NCBI RefSeq assembly: GCF_017355405.1
Contig: NZ_CP061177.1
Coordinates: 744,001 to 808,000, forward strand
Reading direction: 5' to 3'
DNA: 64,000 nucleotides
DNA from: Roseomonas haemaphysalidis
Lineage (GTDB): Bacteria; Pseudomonadota; Alphaproteobacteria; Acetobacterales; Acetobacteraceae
Numbering within the stretch: the first letter of the stretch is position 1; every line of letters starts with the position of its first letter. Below the pieces are notes generated by a model. That model made no database searches, was not told the origin of the DNA, and worked only from the letters and a program-made list of their open reading frames with translations. A program made the translations under genes and the position numbers. Shown in pieces: positions 56,993 through 64,000 of the stretch.

Positions 56993-58197
56993 GGGATGGT
57001 TCTCCGCAGTGGCTCGCCGTGCTGGGCATCGGCGAGGACGGCGTAGAAGGCCTGTCGCCCGCCGCGCAAGCCCTGCTGCGCGGGGCGGCGGTGGTCTATG
57101 GCGGGCGGCGGCACCTGGCGCTGGCGGCGGGGCTGATCGGCGGCGAGGCACGCGCCTGGGCCAGCCCCATGGAGGACAGCTACGCGGCGCTGCTGGCCGA
57201 GGCGCCGCGCCCGGTGGTGGTGCTGGCTTCGGGCGACCCGTTCTGCTTCGGCGTGGGTTCGGTGCTGGCGCGGCTGGTGCCGGGGCTGCTCTGCATCCCG
57301 GCGCCGTCCGCCTTCGCGCTGGCCTGCGCGCGGCTGGGCTGGGCGATGCAGGACTGCGCGACGGTGAGCTTCTGCGGCCGGCCGTTGGCGGCGCTGCGGC
57401 CGCTGTTGCAGCCCGGCGCGCGCATCCTGGCGCTGTCGGCCGATGCGGCGACGCCCGCCGCCGTGGCCGCGCTGCTGCGCGACGGGGGCTTCGGGCCGAC
57501 GCGGATGCATGTGCTGGAGGCGCTGGGCGGCGCGAACGAGCGCATCGGCAGCACCACGGCGGCCGAATTCGCCGCCACGCCGGGCGCGCTGAACATGCTG
57601 GCGCTGGAGGTCGTGGTGGCACCGGGCGCGCGCGTCATCCCGCTCGCCGCCGGGCTGCCGGATGCCTTCTTCGAACATGACGGGCAGATCACCCGTTCGG
57701 AAATCCGCGCCATGACCCTGGCGGCGCTGGCGCCGCGCCAGGGCGAACTGTTGTGGGACATCGGCTGCGGTTCCGGCTCGGTCTCCATCGAATGGCTGCT
57801 GCGCCACCCGGCCAACATGGCCATCGGGCTGGAGCGGAACGCGGCCCGCGCGGCCCGCGCGGCGCGCAACGCCCTGGCGCTGGGCGTGCCACGGCTGCAA
57901 CTGGTGCAGGCGGCGGCGCCCGGGGGGCTGGCGGGACTGCCGCCGCCGGACGCGGTGTTCATCGGCGGCGGCTGCGACGGCGCGGTGCTGGACGCCGCCT
58001 GGGCCGCGCTGTCCCCCGGCGGGCGGCTGGTGGCCAATGCGGTGACGGTGGAAACGGAAGCCCTGTTCCTGGCGCGCCACGCCGGGTTCGGCGCGCGGCT
58101 GACGCGCATCGCGCTGTCCCGCATGGATGCGGTGGGCACGCGGCACGGCTTCCGGCCGGGAATGGCGGTGACGCAGTTCGTGGCGGTGAAGCCATGA
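56986..58197 (+). CDS. cobL: Precorrin-6Y C5,15-methyltransferase (decarboxylating), CbiE-CbiT fusion
   Basis: 403 aa. N-terminal CbiE-like domain ([16 protein letters not shown]) and C-terminal CbiT-like domain with the SAM loop [14 protein letters not shown]. It methylates C5 and C15 and decarboxylates the C12 acetate. The ATG at 56986 overlaps cobK's start. Stop shares ATGA with cobE. Confidence 0.94.
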   Translation: MTRDGSPQWLAVLGIGEDGVEGLSPAAQALLRGAAVVYGGRRHLALAAGLIGGEARAWASPMEDSYAALLAEAPRPVVVLASGDPFCFGVGSVLARLVPGLLCIPAPSAFALACARLGWAMQDCATVSFCGRPLAALRPLLQPGARILALSADAATPAAVAALLRDGGFGPTRMHVLEALGGANERIGSTTAAEFAATPGALNMLALEVVVAPGARVIPLAAGLPDAFFEHDGQITRSEIRAMTLAALAPRQGELLWDIGCGSGSVSIEWLLRHPANMAIGLERNAARAARAARNALALGVPRLQLVQAAAPGGLAGLPPPDAVFIGGGCDGAVLDAAWAALSPGGRLVANAVTVETEALFLARHAGFGARLTRIALSRMDAVGTRHGFRPGMAVTQFVAVKP

Positions 58198-58754
58198 TCA
58201 GCAATGTTGCAGGAAGGTCAGGGAAAGAATTCCCCGAGCCCCTGCTTTTTTTTGCTTCCCTTTCGCGACGGGCCGTGGCGGCGGGGGGCGCCTGCGTGCC
58301 ACCCGCGCACGCGGAAACAGGCCAAAAAAAAGATGGGGGTCCGGGGGAATTCTTTCCCCCGGCCTTGATCATCGCCGGCCTCGGCCTCCGCCCCTATGCC
58401 ACGCCGGAGGCCCTGCTGGCATTGCTGGCCGAGGCGCAGCGCGGCCTGCCGCCCTTCACCCACCTCGCGGTGCCGGAGTTCCGCGCGGATGCGCCGGCCG
58501 CGCGGCAGGCGGCGGCGGCGCTGGGGCTGCCGCTGCTGGTGGTGCCGCGCGCGGCGCTGGAGGCGGCACAGCCGCGCTGCCCGACGCGCTCGGCCACGGC
58601 GCTGGCGGCCACCGGCCTCGCCTCGGTGGCCGAGGGCTGCGCGCTGGCGGCGGCGGGGGGCGTGCTGCTGCGGCCGCGCATGGCGGGCGAGGGGGTGACC
58701 TGCGCCGTTGCCTCTGGCGTAGCGGCCGCGCAGGCGGCAGGAAGCGCGGCATGA
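58194..58754 (+). CDS. cobE: CobE (CbiG C-terminal-like) carrying an in-frame repeat insertion
   Basis: Read from the ATG that overlaps the cobL stop, the protein is 186 aa, but 57 codons (58195-58365) come from a family A element. Removing them joins M to [20 protein letters not shown], a typical CobE start, and leaves a 129-aa protein of family size. The frame stays open through the element, so an extended protein can be made; a TTG at 58365 could instead restart translation. CobE is a small, poorly understood partner in the aerobic pathway, related to the CbiG C-terminus. cobM overlaps by 4 bp. Confidence 0.85.
   Translation: MISNVAGRSGKEFPEPLLFFASLSRRAVAAGGACVPPAHAETGQKKDGGPGEFFPPALIIAGLGLRPYATPEALLALLAEAQRGLPPFTHLAVPEFRADAPAARQAAAALGLPLLVVPRAALEAAQPRCPTRSATALAATGLASVAEGCALAAAGGVLLRPRMAGEGVTCAVASGVAAAQAAGSAA
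58195..58371. repeat. Family A element inserted in cobE, with 6-bp direct repeats
   Basis: TGATCA at 58195-58200 and again at 58366-58371 flanks a 165-bp element (arms AAGGTCAGGGAAAGAATTCC and GGGGGAATTCTTTCCCCC). The direct repeat and the restored reading frame after excision mark it as a target-site duplication. The element begins 3 bp after the cobL stop codon. Confidence 0.85.
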
Positions 58755-59512
58755 CCGTGCATTTCATCGGCGCCGGGCCGGGCGCCGCCGACCTCATCAC
58801 CCTGCGGGGGCGGGACCTGCTGGCGGCCTGTCCGGTGTGTTTGTTTGCCGGTTCCATCGTGCCCGCCGCGCTGCTGAGCCATTGCCCGCCCGGCGCCCGG
58901 CTGGTGGATACCGCCTCGCTCGACCTCGATGCGATCGAGGCGGAATACCTGCGGGCCGAGGCTTTGGGGCAGGACGTGGCGCGGCTGCATTCGGGGGACC
59001 TGTCGGTCTGGTCGGCGATGGCCGAGCAGGTGCGGCGGCTGAAGGCGCGCGGCATCCCCTATACCGTCACGCCCGGCGTGCCGTCCTTCGCCGCCGCGGC
59101 GGCGGCGCTGGGGCAGGAGCTGACGCTGCCGCGCGTGGCGCAGTCCCTGGTGCTGACGCGCATCGACGGCCGCGCCAGCGCCATGCCGCCGGGCGAGACG
59201 CTGGAGAATTTCGCGAGGTCCGGCGCCACGCTGGCGATCCATCTGGCGATCCACGCGCTGGAGCGGGTGGTGGAACGCGTGCTGCCATTCTACGGCGCGG
59301 ACTGCCCCGTGGCGGTGGTGGTGCGCGCCTCCTGGCCGGACGAGCGCATCCTCCGTGGCACGCTCGCCGACATCGTGGCCCGCTTGGCCGAGGCGCCGGC
59401 CGAGCGCACCGCGCTGATCCTGCTCGGCCCCGGGCTGGGCGAGGCGACCACCGACAGCGCGCTCTACAGCACCGACTACGTGCGGCGGTTCCGCGGCGGC
59501 GATCCGGCATGA
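58751..59512 (+). CDS. cobM: Precorrin-4 C11-methyltransferase
   Basis: 253 aa. [35 protein letters not shown] and [22 protein letters not shown]. Adds the C11 methyl. Its 3' end overlaps cbiD (opposite strand) by 37 bp. Confidence 0.95.
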   Translation: MTVHFIGAGPGAADLITLRGRDLLAACPVCLFAGSIVPAALLSHCPPGARLVDTASLDLDAIEAEYLRAEALGQDVARLHSGDLSVWSAMAEQVRRLKARGIPYTVTPGVPSFAAAAAALGQELTLPRVAQSLVLTRIDGRASAMPPGETLENFARSGATLAIHLAIHALERVVERVLPFYGADCPVAVVVRASWPDERILRGTLADIVARLAEAPAERTALILLGPGLGEATTDSALYSTDYVRRFRGGDPA

Positions 59513-60567
59513 CCGATCAGCGCGCCGTCCCGGTCGAAGATCGCGACATCCAGCGCCATGCCGGTGCCCTCCACCACCGCCTCCGCCACGCCCAGCGCGC
59601 GGGTGGCGACCGCGTCGCCCAGCGCCAGCCCGGCCGCCGTGGCGTGCGCGAAGGCCTCCGGCGTGGTGTTGGCTTGCGCGATGCGCCCGGCCAGCGCGTC
59701 GTCGCCGCCGAGGTCGCGCGCCAGCGCCGACAGCGCCGCCATGTCCACCACGCCGCGCCGCGAATGCAGGTCCAGCCGCCCCTGCGCCAGCTTGGTGATC
59801 TTGGCGATGCCGCCGGCCACCGTCACGCGCGGCACCGGGTGCGCGCGCAGGTATTTCAGCATGCCGCCGACGAAGTCGCCCATGTCGATCAGCGCCTGCT
59901 CGGGCAGCGCATGGAAGGCGGCGACCGCGCGCTCCGAGGCATCGCCCGTCGCACCCGCCACATGCGTGAGCCCGGTGCCGCGCGCCACGTCCACGCCCCG
60001 GTGGATGGAATGAATCCAGGCGGCGCAGGAATAGGGCACCACGACGCCCGTGGTGCCCAGCACCGACAGCCCGCCGAGAATGCCGAGCCGCCCGTTCATG
60101 GTGCGCAGCGCGATCCGCTCGCCATCGTCGATGCCGATGGTCACGGCGGCATCCACCGCGCCCAGCGCGGCGCGGATCATGCCGCGCGGCCCGGGATTGA
60201 TGGCGGGCTCGCCCACCGGCAGCGGCAGGCCCGGCAGCGTCACGGTGCCCACCCCCGGCCCGGCCGCGAAGGTGATGCCCGCCCCCGGCGGGCCGCGCCG
60301 CACCCACACCCGCACCAGCGCGCCATGCGTCACGTCCGGGTCGTCGCCCGCATCCTTCACGATGGCCGCCATCGCCACGCCATCGGCCAGCCGGCTCTCA
60401 GCCAGCACGAAGGCCGGCCGCTCGCCGCCCGGCAGCAGGATCTCCACCGGGTCGGGGAAGTGGCCGTCCCGCAGCGCCAGCCAGGCGGCGCGCGCCGCCG
60501 CCGTGGCGCAGGCACCTGTGGTCCAGCCGCGCCGCAGCGTTTCCTTGGGGGGCAGGTCGGGGGCCAT
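59476..60567 (-). CDS. cbiD: Cobalt-precorrin-5B C1-methyltransferase CbiD
   Basis: 363 aa. [21 protein letters not shown] (signature), [13 protein letters not shown], and [23 protein letters not shown]. Known from the anaerobic route; here it sits in an aerobic locus that lacks cobF, and likely does the C1 methylation. ATG at 60567 (a GTG one codon earlier is also possible). Divergent from cobA with 26 bp between starts. Confidence 0.93.
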   Translation of the reverse strand: MAPDLPPKETLRRGWTTGACATAAARAAWLALRDGHFPDPVEILLPGGERPAFVLAESRLADGVAMAAIVKDAGDDPDVTHGALVRVWVRRGPPGAGITFAAGPGVGTVTLPGLPLPVGEPAINPGPRGMIRAALGAVDAAVTIGIDDGERIALRTMNGRLGILGGLSVLGTTGVVVPYSCAAWIHSIHRGVDVARGTGLTHVAGATGDASERAVAAFHALPEQALIDMGDFVGGMLKYLRAHPVPRVTVAGGIAKITKLAQGRLDLHSRRGVVDMAALSALARDLGGDDALAGRIAQANTTPEAFAHATAAGLALGDAVATRALGVAEAVVEGTGMALDVAIFDRDGALIGHAGSPPRNRRT

Positions 60568-60593
60568 CACGCCGCCGATGCTACACCCGCGTC

Positions 60594-61391
60594 ATGATGC
60601 CGGCCACCGAACGCCTCGCGCTGCTGGAGCAACTCACCGGCCTGCCCGCCCCGCGCCTCGCCCCCGGCCATGTCTGGCTGGTCGGCGCCGGCCCGGGCGA
60701 CCCGGGCCAGCTCACCCTCGATGCCCTCGCCGGCCTCGCCCAGGCCGACTGCCTGGTGCATGACGACCTGATCGACCCCCGCGTGCTGGCGCTTGCTCCG
60801 CAGGCCGAGCGCATCTTCGCCGGCAAGCGCGGCGGCCGCCCCTCCGCCGACCAGGCCGACATCACCGCCACGCTGATCGAGCGCGCGCGTGCCGGCTACC
60901 GCGTGCTGCGCCTGAAGGGCGGCGACCCCTTTGTCTTCGGCCGCGGCGGCGAGGAGGCGCTGGCCCTGGCCGATGCCGGCATCTCCTGCCGCATCGTGCC
61001 GGGGCTCACCGCCGGCCTCGCCGCCCTGGCCCAGGCCGGCATCCCGGCCACCATGCGCGGCATCAACCACGCCGTGGTGCTGGCCACCGGCCACGGCGCG
61101 GGCGAGGGCGGCGGCGGGCTGGACTGGGCGGCGCTGGCCCGCCTCGGCCAACCGGTCGTGCTGTACATGGCGCTGCGCCGGCTGGACGCGATCTGCGACG
61201 CCCTGCTCGCCGCGGGACTGGACCCCGCGACACCCGCCGCCGCCGTACAATCCGGCACGCTGCCGGGGCAGCGCGTGGTGGTGGGAACGCTGGGCGGCTT
61301 TCCGGCCCTGGTGCGGGCGGAGGCGGTGGAATCGCCGGCCATGGTGGTGATCGGGGGGGTGGTGGCGATGCGCGGGAAGCTGGCGCCATGA
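60594..61391 (+). CDS. cobA: Uroporphyrinogen-III C2,7-methyltransferase (SUMT)
   Basis: 265 aa. VGAGPGDPGQLTLDAL, RLKGGDPFVFGRGGEEAL, ATMRGINHAVVLATGH. Makes precorrin-2, linking the hemE branch point to cobalamin and siroheme. Not fused to siroheme domains. Repeat B6 begins 12 bp after the stop. Confidence 0.95.
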   Translation: MMPATERLALLEQLTGLPAPRLAPGHVWLVGAGPGDPGQLTLDALAGLAQADCLVHDDLIDPRVLALAPQAERIFAGKRGGRPSADQADITATLIERARAGYRVLRLKGGDPFVFGRGGEEALALADAGISCRIVPGLTAGLAALAQAGIPATMRGINHAVVLATGHGAGEGGGGLDWAALARLGQPVVLYMALRRLDAICDALLAAGLDPATPAAAVQSGTLPGQRVVVGTLGGFPALVRAEAVESPAMVVIGGVVAMRGKLAP

Positions 61392-61403
61392 GGGGCGGGT
61401 GCG

Positions 61404-61660
61404 GACCAGGGGGCGCCGCCCCCTGGACCCCCGCTGGGGTGGCAGTGCCACCCCAGACCCCGCCGTCAGACAGCATTCTGGGGCTTTGGGGCCGGAACGG
61501 GTGCCTAGCCGCTGCTGATGACTTTCATAAGAAGCCACCGCGTGCTGCGCCCTCAGTCGCCGAGGGTCACCGGCCCTCGGGGCGGCACCAAAACCGAATG
61601 GCGGGGTCTGGGGGGACACTGTCCCCCCAGCGGGGGTCCAGGGGGCAGCGCCCCCTGGCC
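61404..61660. repeat. Family B hairpin element, full copy
   Basis: 257 bp. Left CCAGGGGGCGCCGCCCCCTGG, GGGGTGGCAGTGCCACCCC, AGACCCCGCCGTCAGACAGC; right GGCGGGGTCTGGGGGGACAC to CCCCCTGGCC. Between cobA and cobB; it ends 5 bp before the cobB ATG and therefore forms its leader. Confidence 0.85.
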
Positions 61661-61665
61661 GGACC

Positions 61666-62973
61666 ATGACCACCAAGGCCCTCATCATCGCCGCCCCCCG
61701 CTCGGGTTCCGGCAAGACCACCGTGACGCTGGCGCTGCTGTCGGCGTTGCGGCGGCGCGGCGTTCCCGTGCAGGCGGCGAAGTCGGGTCCCGACTACATC
61801 GACCCGGCGTTTCATGCGGCGGCCACTGGCCACCCCAGCGTCAATCTCGATAGTTGGGCGATGCCGCCGGCGCTGCTGGACGTGCTGGCCGCGCCCGGCG
61901 GAGGTTTGAAGATCATCGAGGCCTCGATGGGCCTGTTCGACGGCGCGGGCGAGGCCGAGGGGCGGCAGGGCAGTGCCGCGGACCTGGCCGCGCGCTGGGG
62001 GGTGCCGGTGGTGCTGGTGCTGGATGTCTCAGGGCAGTCGCAGTCGGCCGCCGCCGTGGCGCGGGGCTTTGCCGCGCATCATCCGGGTGTGCGGGTGGCG
62101 GGGGTGGTGCTGAACAAGCTGGCCAGCCCGCGGCACCGCGCGGGGGCGGAGGGTGCGATGCGCGCGCTGGGCCTGCCGGTGCTGGGCGCGGTGCCGCGCG
62201 AGGCGGCGATCGCGCTGCCGGAGCGACACCTGGGGCTGGTGCAGGCGCGGGAACTGGACGGGCTGCCGGCGATGCTGGCGCGGCTGGCCGACCTGGGCGA
62301 GGCGCATCTGGACCTTGAAGCCATCGCGGCGCTGGCCACGCCGCTGCCGGCGGCGGGCGGCGCGCCGCCGGCAGCGCTGCGGCCGCCGGGGCAGCGCATC
62401 GCGCTGGCGTCGGACGCTGCCTTCGGCTTCGTGTACCCGCATGTGCTGGCGGGCTGGCGGGCGGCGGGGGCGGAGCTGGTCCCGTTTTCGCCGCTGGCGG
62501 ACGAGCCGCCGCCGCCGGGCTGCGATGCCTGCTGGCTGCCGGGTGGCTACCCCGAGTTGCATGCCGGCGTGCTGGCCGGGGCCGGGCGTTTTCTGCGCGG
62601 GCTGCGCGGCTTCGCCGGGCGGGTGCATGGCGAGTGCGGCGGCTTCATGGTGCTGGGGGAAGGGCTGGAGGACGCAGCCGGCCAGCGCCACGCCATGGCG
62701 GGGATGCTGGGCCACGCCACCAGCTTCGCGAAGCGTCGCATGAACCTCGGCTACCGCGAGGCGACGCTGCTGGCCGATTGCGCGCTGGGGCCGGCCGGCA
62801 CACGGCTGCGGGGGCACGAGTTCCATTATGCCAGCGTCACCGACCCCGGCCGGGACGCGCCGCTGGCCGCGCTGGTGGATGCCAACGAGGCCGCGCTGCC
62901 GCCCGGCGGCGGGGTGCGGGGCCGGGTGTCCGGCAGCTTTTTCCACGCCATCGCCCGCCAGGACATCGCATGA
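61666..62973 (+). CDS. cobB: Hydrogenobyrinic acid a,c-diamide synthase
   Basis: 435 aa. N-terminal P-loop APRSGSGKTTVTLALL; C-terminal amidotransferase with C324 in GECGGFMVLG. Amidates the a and c carboxylates using glutamine. The ATG at 61666 directly follows repeat B6 with no clear ribosome site. Overlaps cobT by 4 bp. Confidence 0.94.
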   Translation: MTTKALIIAAPRSGSGKTTVTLALLSALRRRGVPVQAAKSGPDYIDPAFHAAATGHPSVNLDSWAMPPALLDVLAAPGGGLKIIEASMGLFDGAGEAEGRQGSAADLAARWGVPVVLVLDVSGQSQSAAAVARGFAAHHPGVRVAGVVLNKLASPRHRAGAEGAMRALGLPVLGAVPREAAIALPERHLGLVQARELDGLPAMLARLADLGEAHLDLEAIAALATPLPAAGGAPPAALRPPGQRIALASDAAFGFVYPHVLAGWRAAGAELVPFSPLADEPPPPGCDACWLPGGYPELHAGVLAGAGRFLRGLRGFAGRVHGECGGFMVLGEGLEDAAGQRHAMAGMLGHATSFAKRRMNLGYREATLLADCALGPAGTRLRGHEFHYASVTDPGRDAPLAALVDANEAALPPGGGVRGRVSGSFFHAIARQDIA

Positions 62974-64000
62974 CCCTTTCCGAGATCCGTGCCCTGTGCG
63001 CCGCGCCGCTGCCCGGGGACGAGGCCGCCGCCCAGGCCGTCGCCGCACGGCAGGCGAGCCTGACCAAGCCGCCCGGCAGCCTGGGGCGGCTGGAGGAGCT
63101 GGCCGCCTGGCTGGCCCGCTGGCAGGGGCGCGAGATGCCGCGGCTGGAGCGGGTGGCGGTGCTGGTCTTCGCCGGCAACCACGGCGTGGTGGCGCGCGGC
63201 GTGTCGCCTTATCCGCCGGCGGTGACGGCGCAGATGGTGGCGAACTTCGCGGCCGGCGGCGCGGCCATCAACCAGCTTTCCGCCGTGGCCGGCGCCACGC
63301 TGCGCGTGCTGCCCCTGCAGCTGGACCGGCCCACCGCCGACTTCACCACCGCCCCGGCGATGACGGAGGCGGAATTCGCCGCCGCCTTTGCCGCCGGGCA
63401 CGATGCGGTGCTGCCGGACATGGACCTGCTGTGCCTGGGCGAGATGGGCATCGGCAACACCACCGCCGGCGCGGCGCTGGCGGCGGCGCTGTTCGGCGCG
63501 GATGGCGCGGCCAGCCTGGGGGCCTTCTGGGCCGGGCGCGGCACGGGGGTGGACGACGCCGGGCTGCGCCGCAAGCGCGCCGCCATCGACGCCGCCATCG
63601 CCTTGCACGGCGCGGCGCTGGGCGACCCGCTGGAAGCCGCGCGGCGCCTGGGCGGGCACGAGATGGCGGCGATCCTGGGTGCCACCCTGGCCGCCCGGCG
63701 GCACCGCGTGCCGGTGCTGCTGGACGGCTTCGTGTGCACCGCCGCCGCCGCGCCGCTGTTCCGCCTTTCGCCCCGGGGACATGACGGCGGGCTGGACCAT
63801 GCCATGGTGGCGCATGTGTCGGCCGAGCACGGCCATCGCGCCTTGCTGGGCCGCCTGGGCATGGTTCCCCTGCTGGACCTCGGCCTGCGCCTGGGCGAGG
63901 GGTCCGGCGCCGCGCTGGCGGTGCCGCTGCTGCGCGCGGCGCTGGCCTGCCACGCGGGCATGGCCACCTTTGCCCAGGCGGGCATATCCGGCGCCGCGGA
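62970..64000 (+). CDS. cobT: Nicotinate-nucleotide-dimethylbenzimidazole phosphoribosyltransferase, 3' end outside window
   Basis: About 343 residues before the window edge, nearly complete. KPPGSLGRLEELA, FAGNHGVVARGVSPYP, GEMGIGNTTAGAALAAALFG, and E310 in LRLGEGSGAA as the catalytic glutamate. Activates the lower ligand. (Named cobU in Pseudomonas denitrificans; not the CobT chelatase subunit.). Confidence 0.95.
   Translation, partial: MTLSEIRALCAAPLPGDEAAAQAVAARQASLTKPPGSLGRLEELAAWLARWQGREMPRLERVAVLVFAGNHGVVARGVSPYPPAVTAQMVANFAAGGAAINQLSAVAGATLRVLPLQLDRPTADFTTAPAMTEAEFAAAFAAGHDAVLPDMDLLCLGEMGIGNTTAGAALAAALFGADGAASLGAFWAGRGTGVDDAGLRRKRAAIDAAIALHGAALGDPLEAARRLGGHEMAAILGATLAARRHRVPVLLDGFVCTAAAAPLFRLSPRGHDGGLDHAMVAHVSAEHGHRALLGRLGMVPLLDLGLRLGEGSGAALAVPLLRAALACHAGMATFAQAGISGAA

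Overview
The window (about 70% G+C by eye, strong G/C third-position bias) looks like chromosomal DNA of an alphaproteobacterium, most likely Acetobacteraceae of the Roseomonas/Pseudoroseomonas type. The main reason is gene order: mnmE-mnmG-rsmG-parA-parB with parS sites, and dnaQ-coaE-aroE-maf-ppsR | hemE around a DnaA-box-rich gap. The second is the layout known around the replication origin of Caulobacter and other alphaproteobacteria. No phage, plasmid, CRISPR or complete insertion sequence was seen.

Layout. 1-8.5 kb: end of acs, a class III aminotransferase, then the minus-strand group mnmE, mnmG, rsmG, parA, parB and a [2Fe-2S] protein; two perfect 14-bp parS palindromes lie in and at the edge of rsmG. 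8.5-15 kb: an orphan amino-acid binding protein, then tsaE-amgK-murU-addB with addA absent. 15.4-21.3 kb: tRNA-Leu(CAG), an RNase D-like gene, lptC-lptA-lptB, rpoN and hpf. 21.3-31.5 kb: Usp, a Na+/H+ antiporter with a cyclic-nucleotide domain, cmk, a degenerate EPSP-synthase-like gene, a FYDLN acidic protein, an MHS transporter, a small membrane protein, a MarR regulator and ubiE. 31.5-38.2 kb: dnaQ, coaE, aroE, gshB, maf, ppsR, the putative oriC, and hemE. 38.4-44.5 kb: cobD, a sugar-type ABC importer, and a small Cys-rich protein behind a Fur-like operator.

44.5-64 kb is a large cobalamin locus: cobQ-cobO-cobP on the minus strand, then an AdoCbl riboswitch leading DUF1636-cobW-cobN-cobG-cobH-cobI-cobJ, then cobL-cobE-cobM, cobA and cobB-cobT on the plus strand, with cobK and cbiD as single inverted genes. 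It is an aerobic-type (CobG/CobN) pathway with CbiD where CobF would act. cobS/cobT chelatase subunits, cobF, cobC and cobV are not in the window.

The most unusual feature is two families of interspersed, inverted-pair hairpin elements (A, about 150-190 bp, with EcoRI-like GAATTC hairpins; B, about 250 bp, with GGCCAGGGGG...CCCCCTGGCC ends). Nearly every copy begins 1-31 nt after a stop codon. One A copy has landed inside cobE, in frame, with a 6-bp direct repeat (TGATCA) at its edges, which is evidence of recent mobility. One B copy supplies the last 13 codons of cobK.
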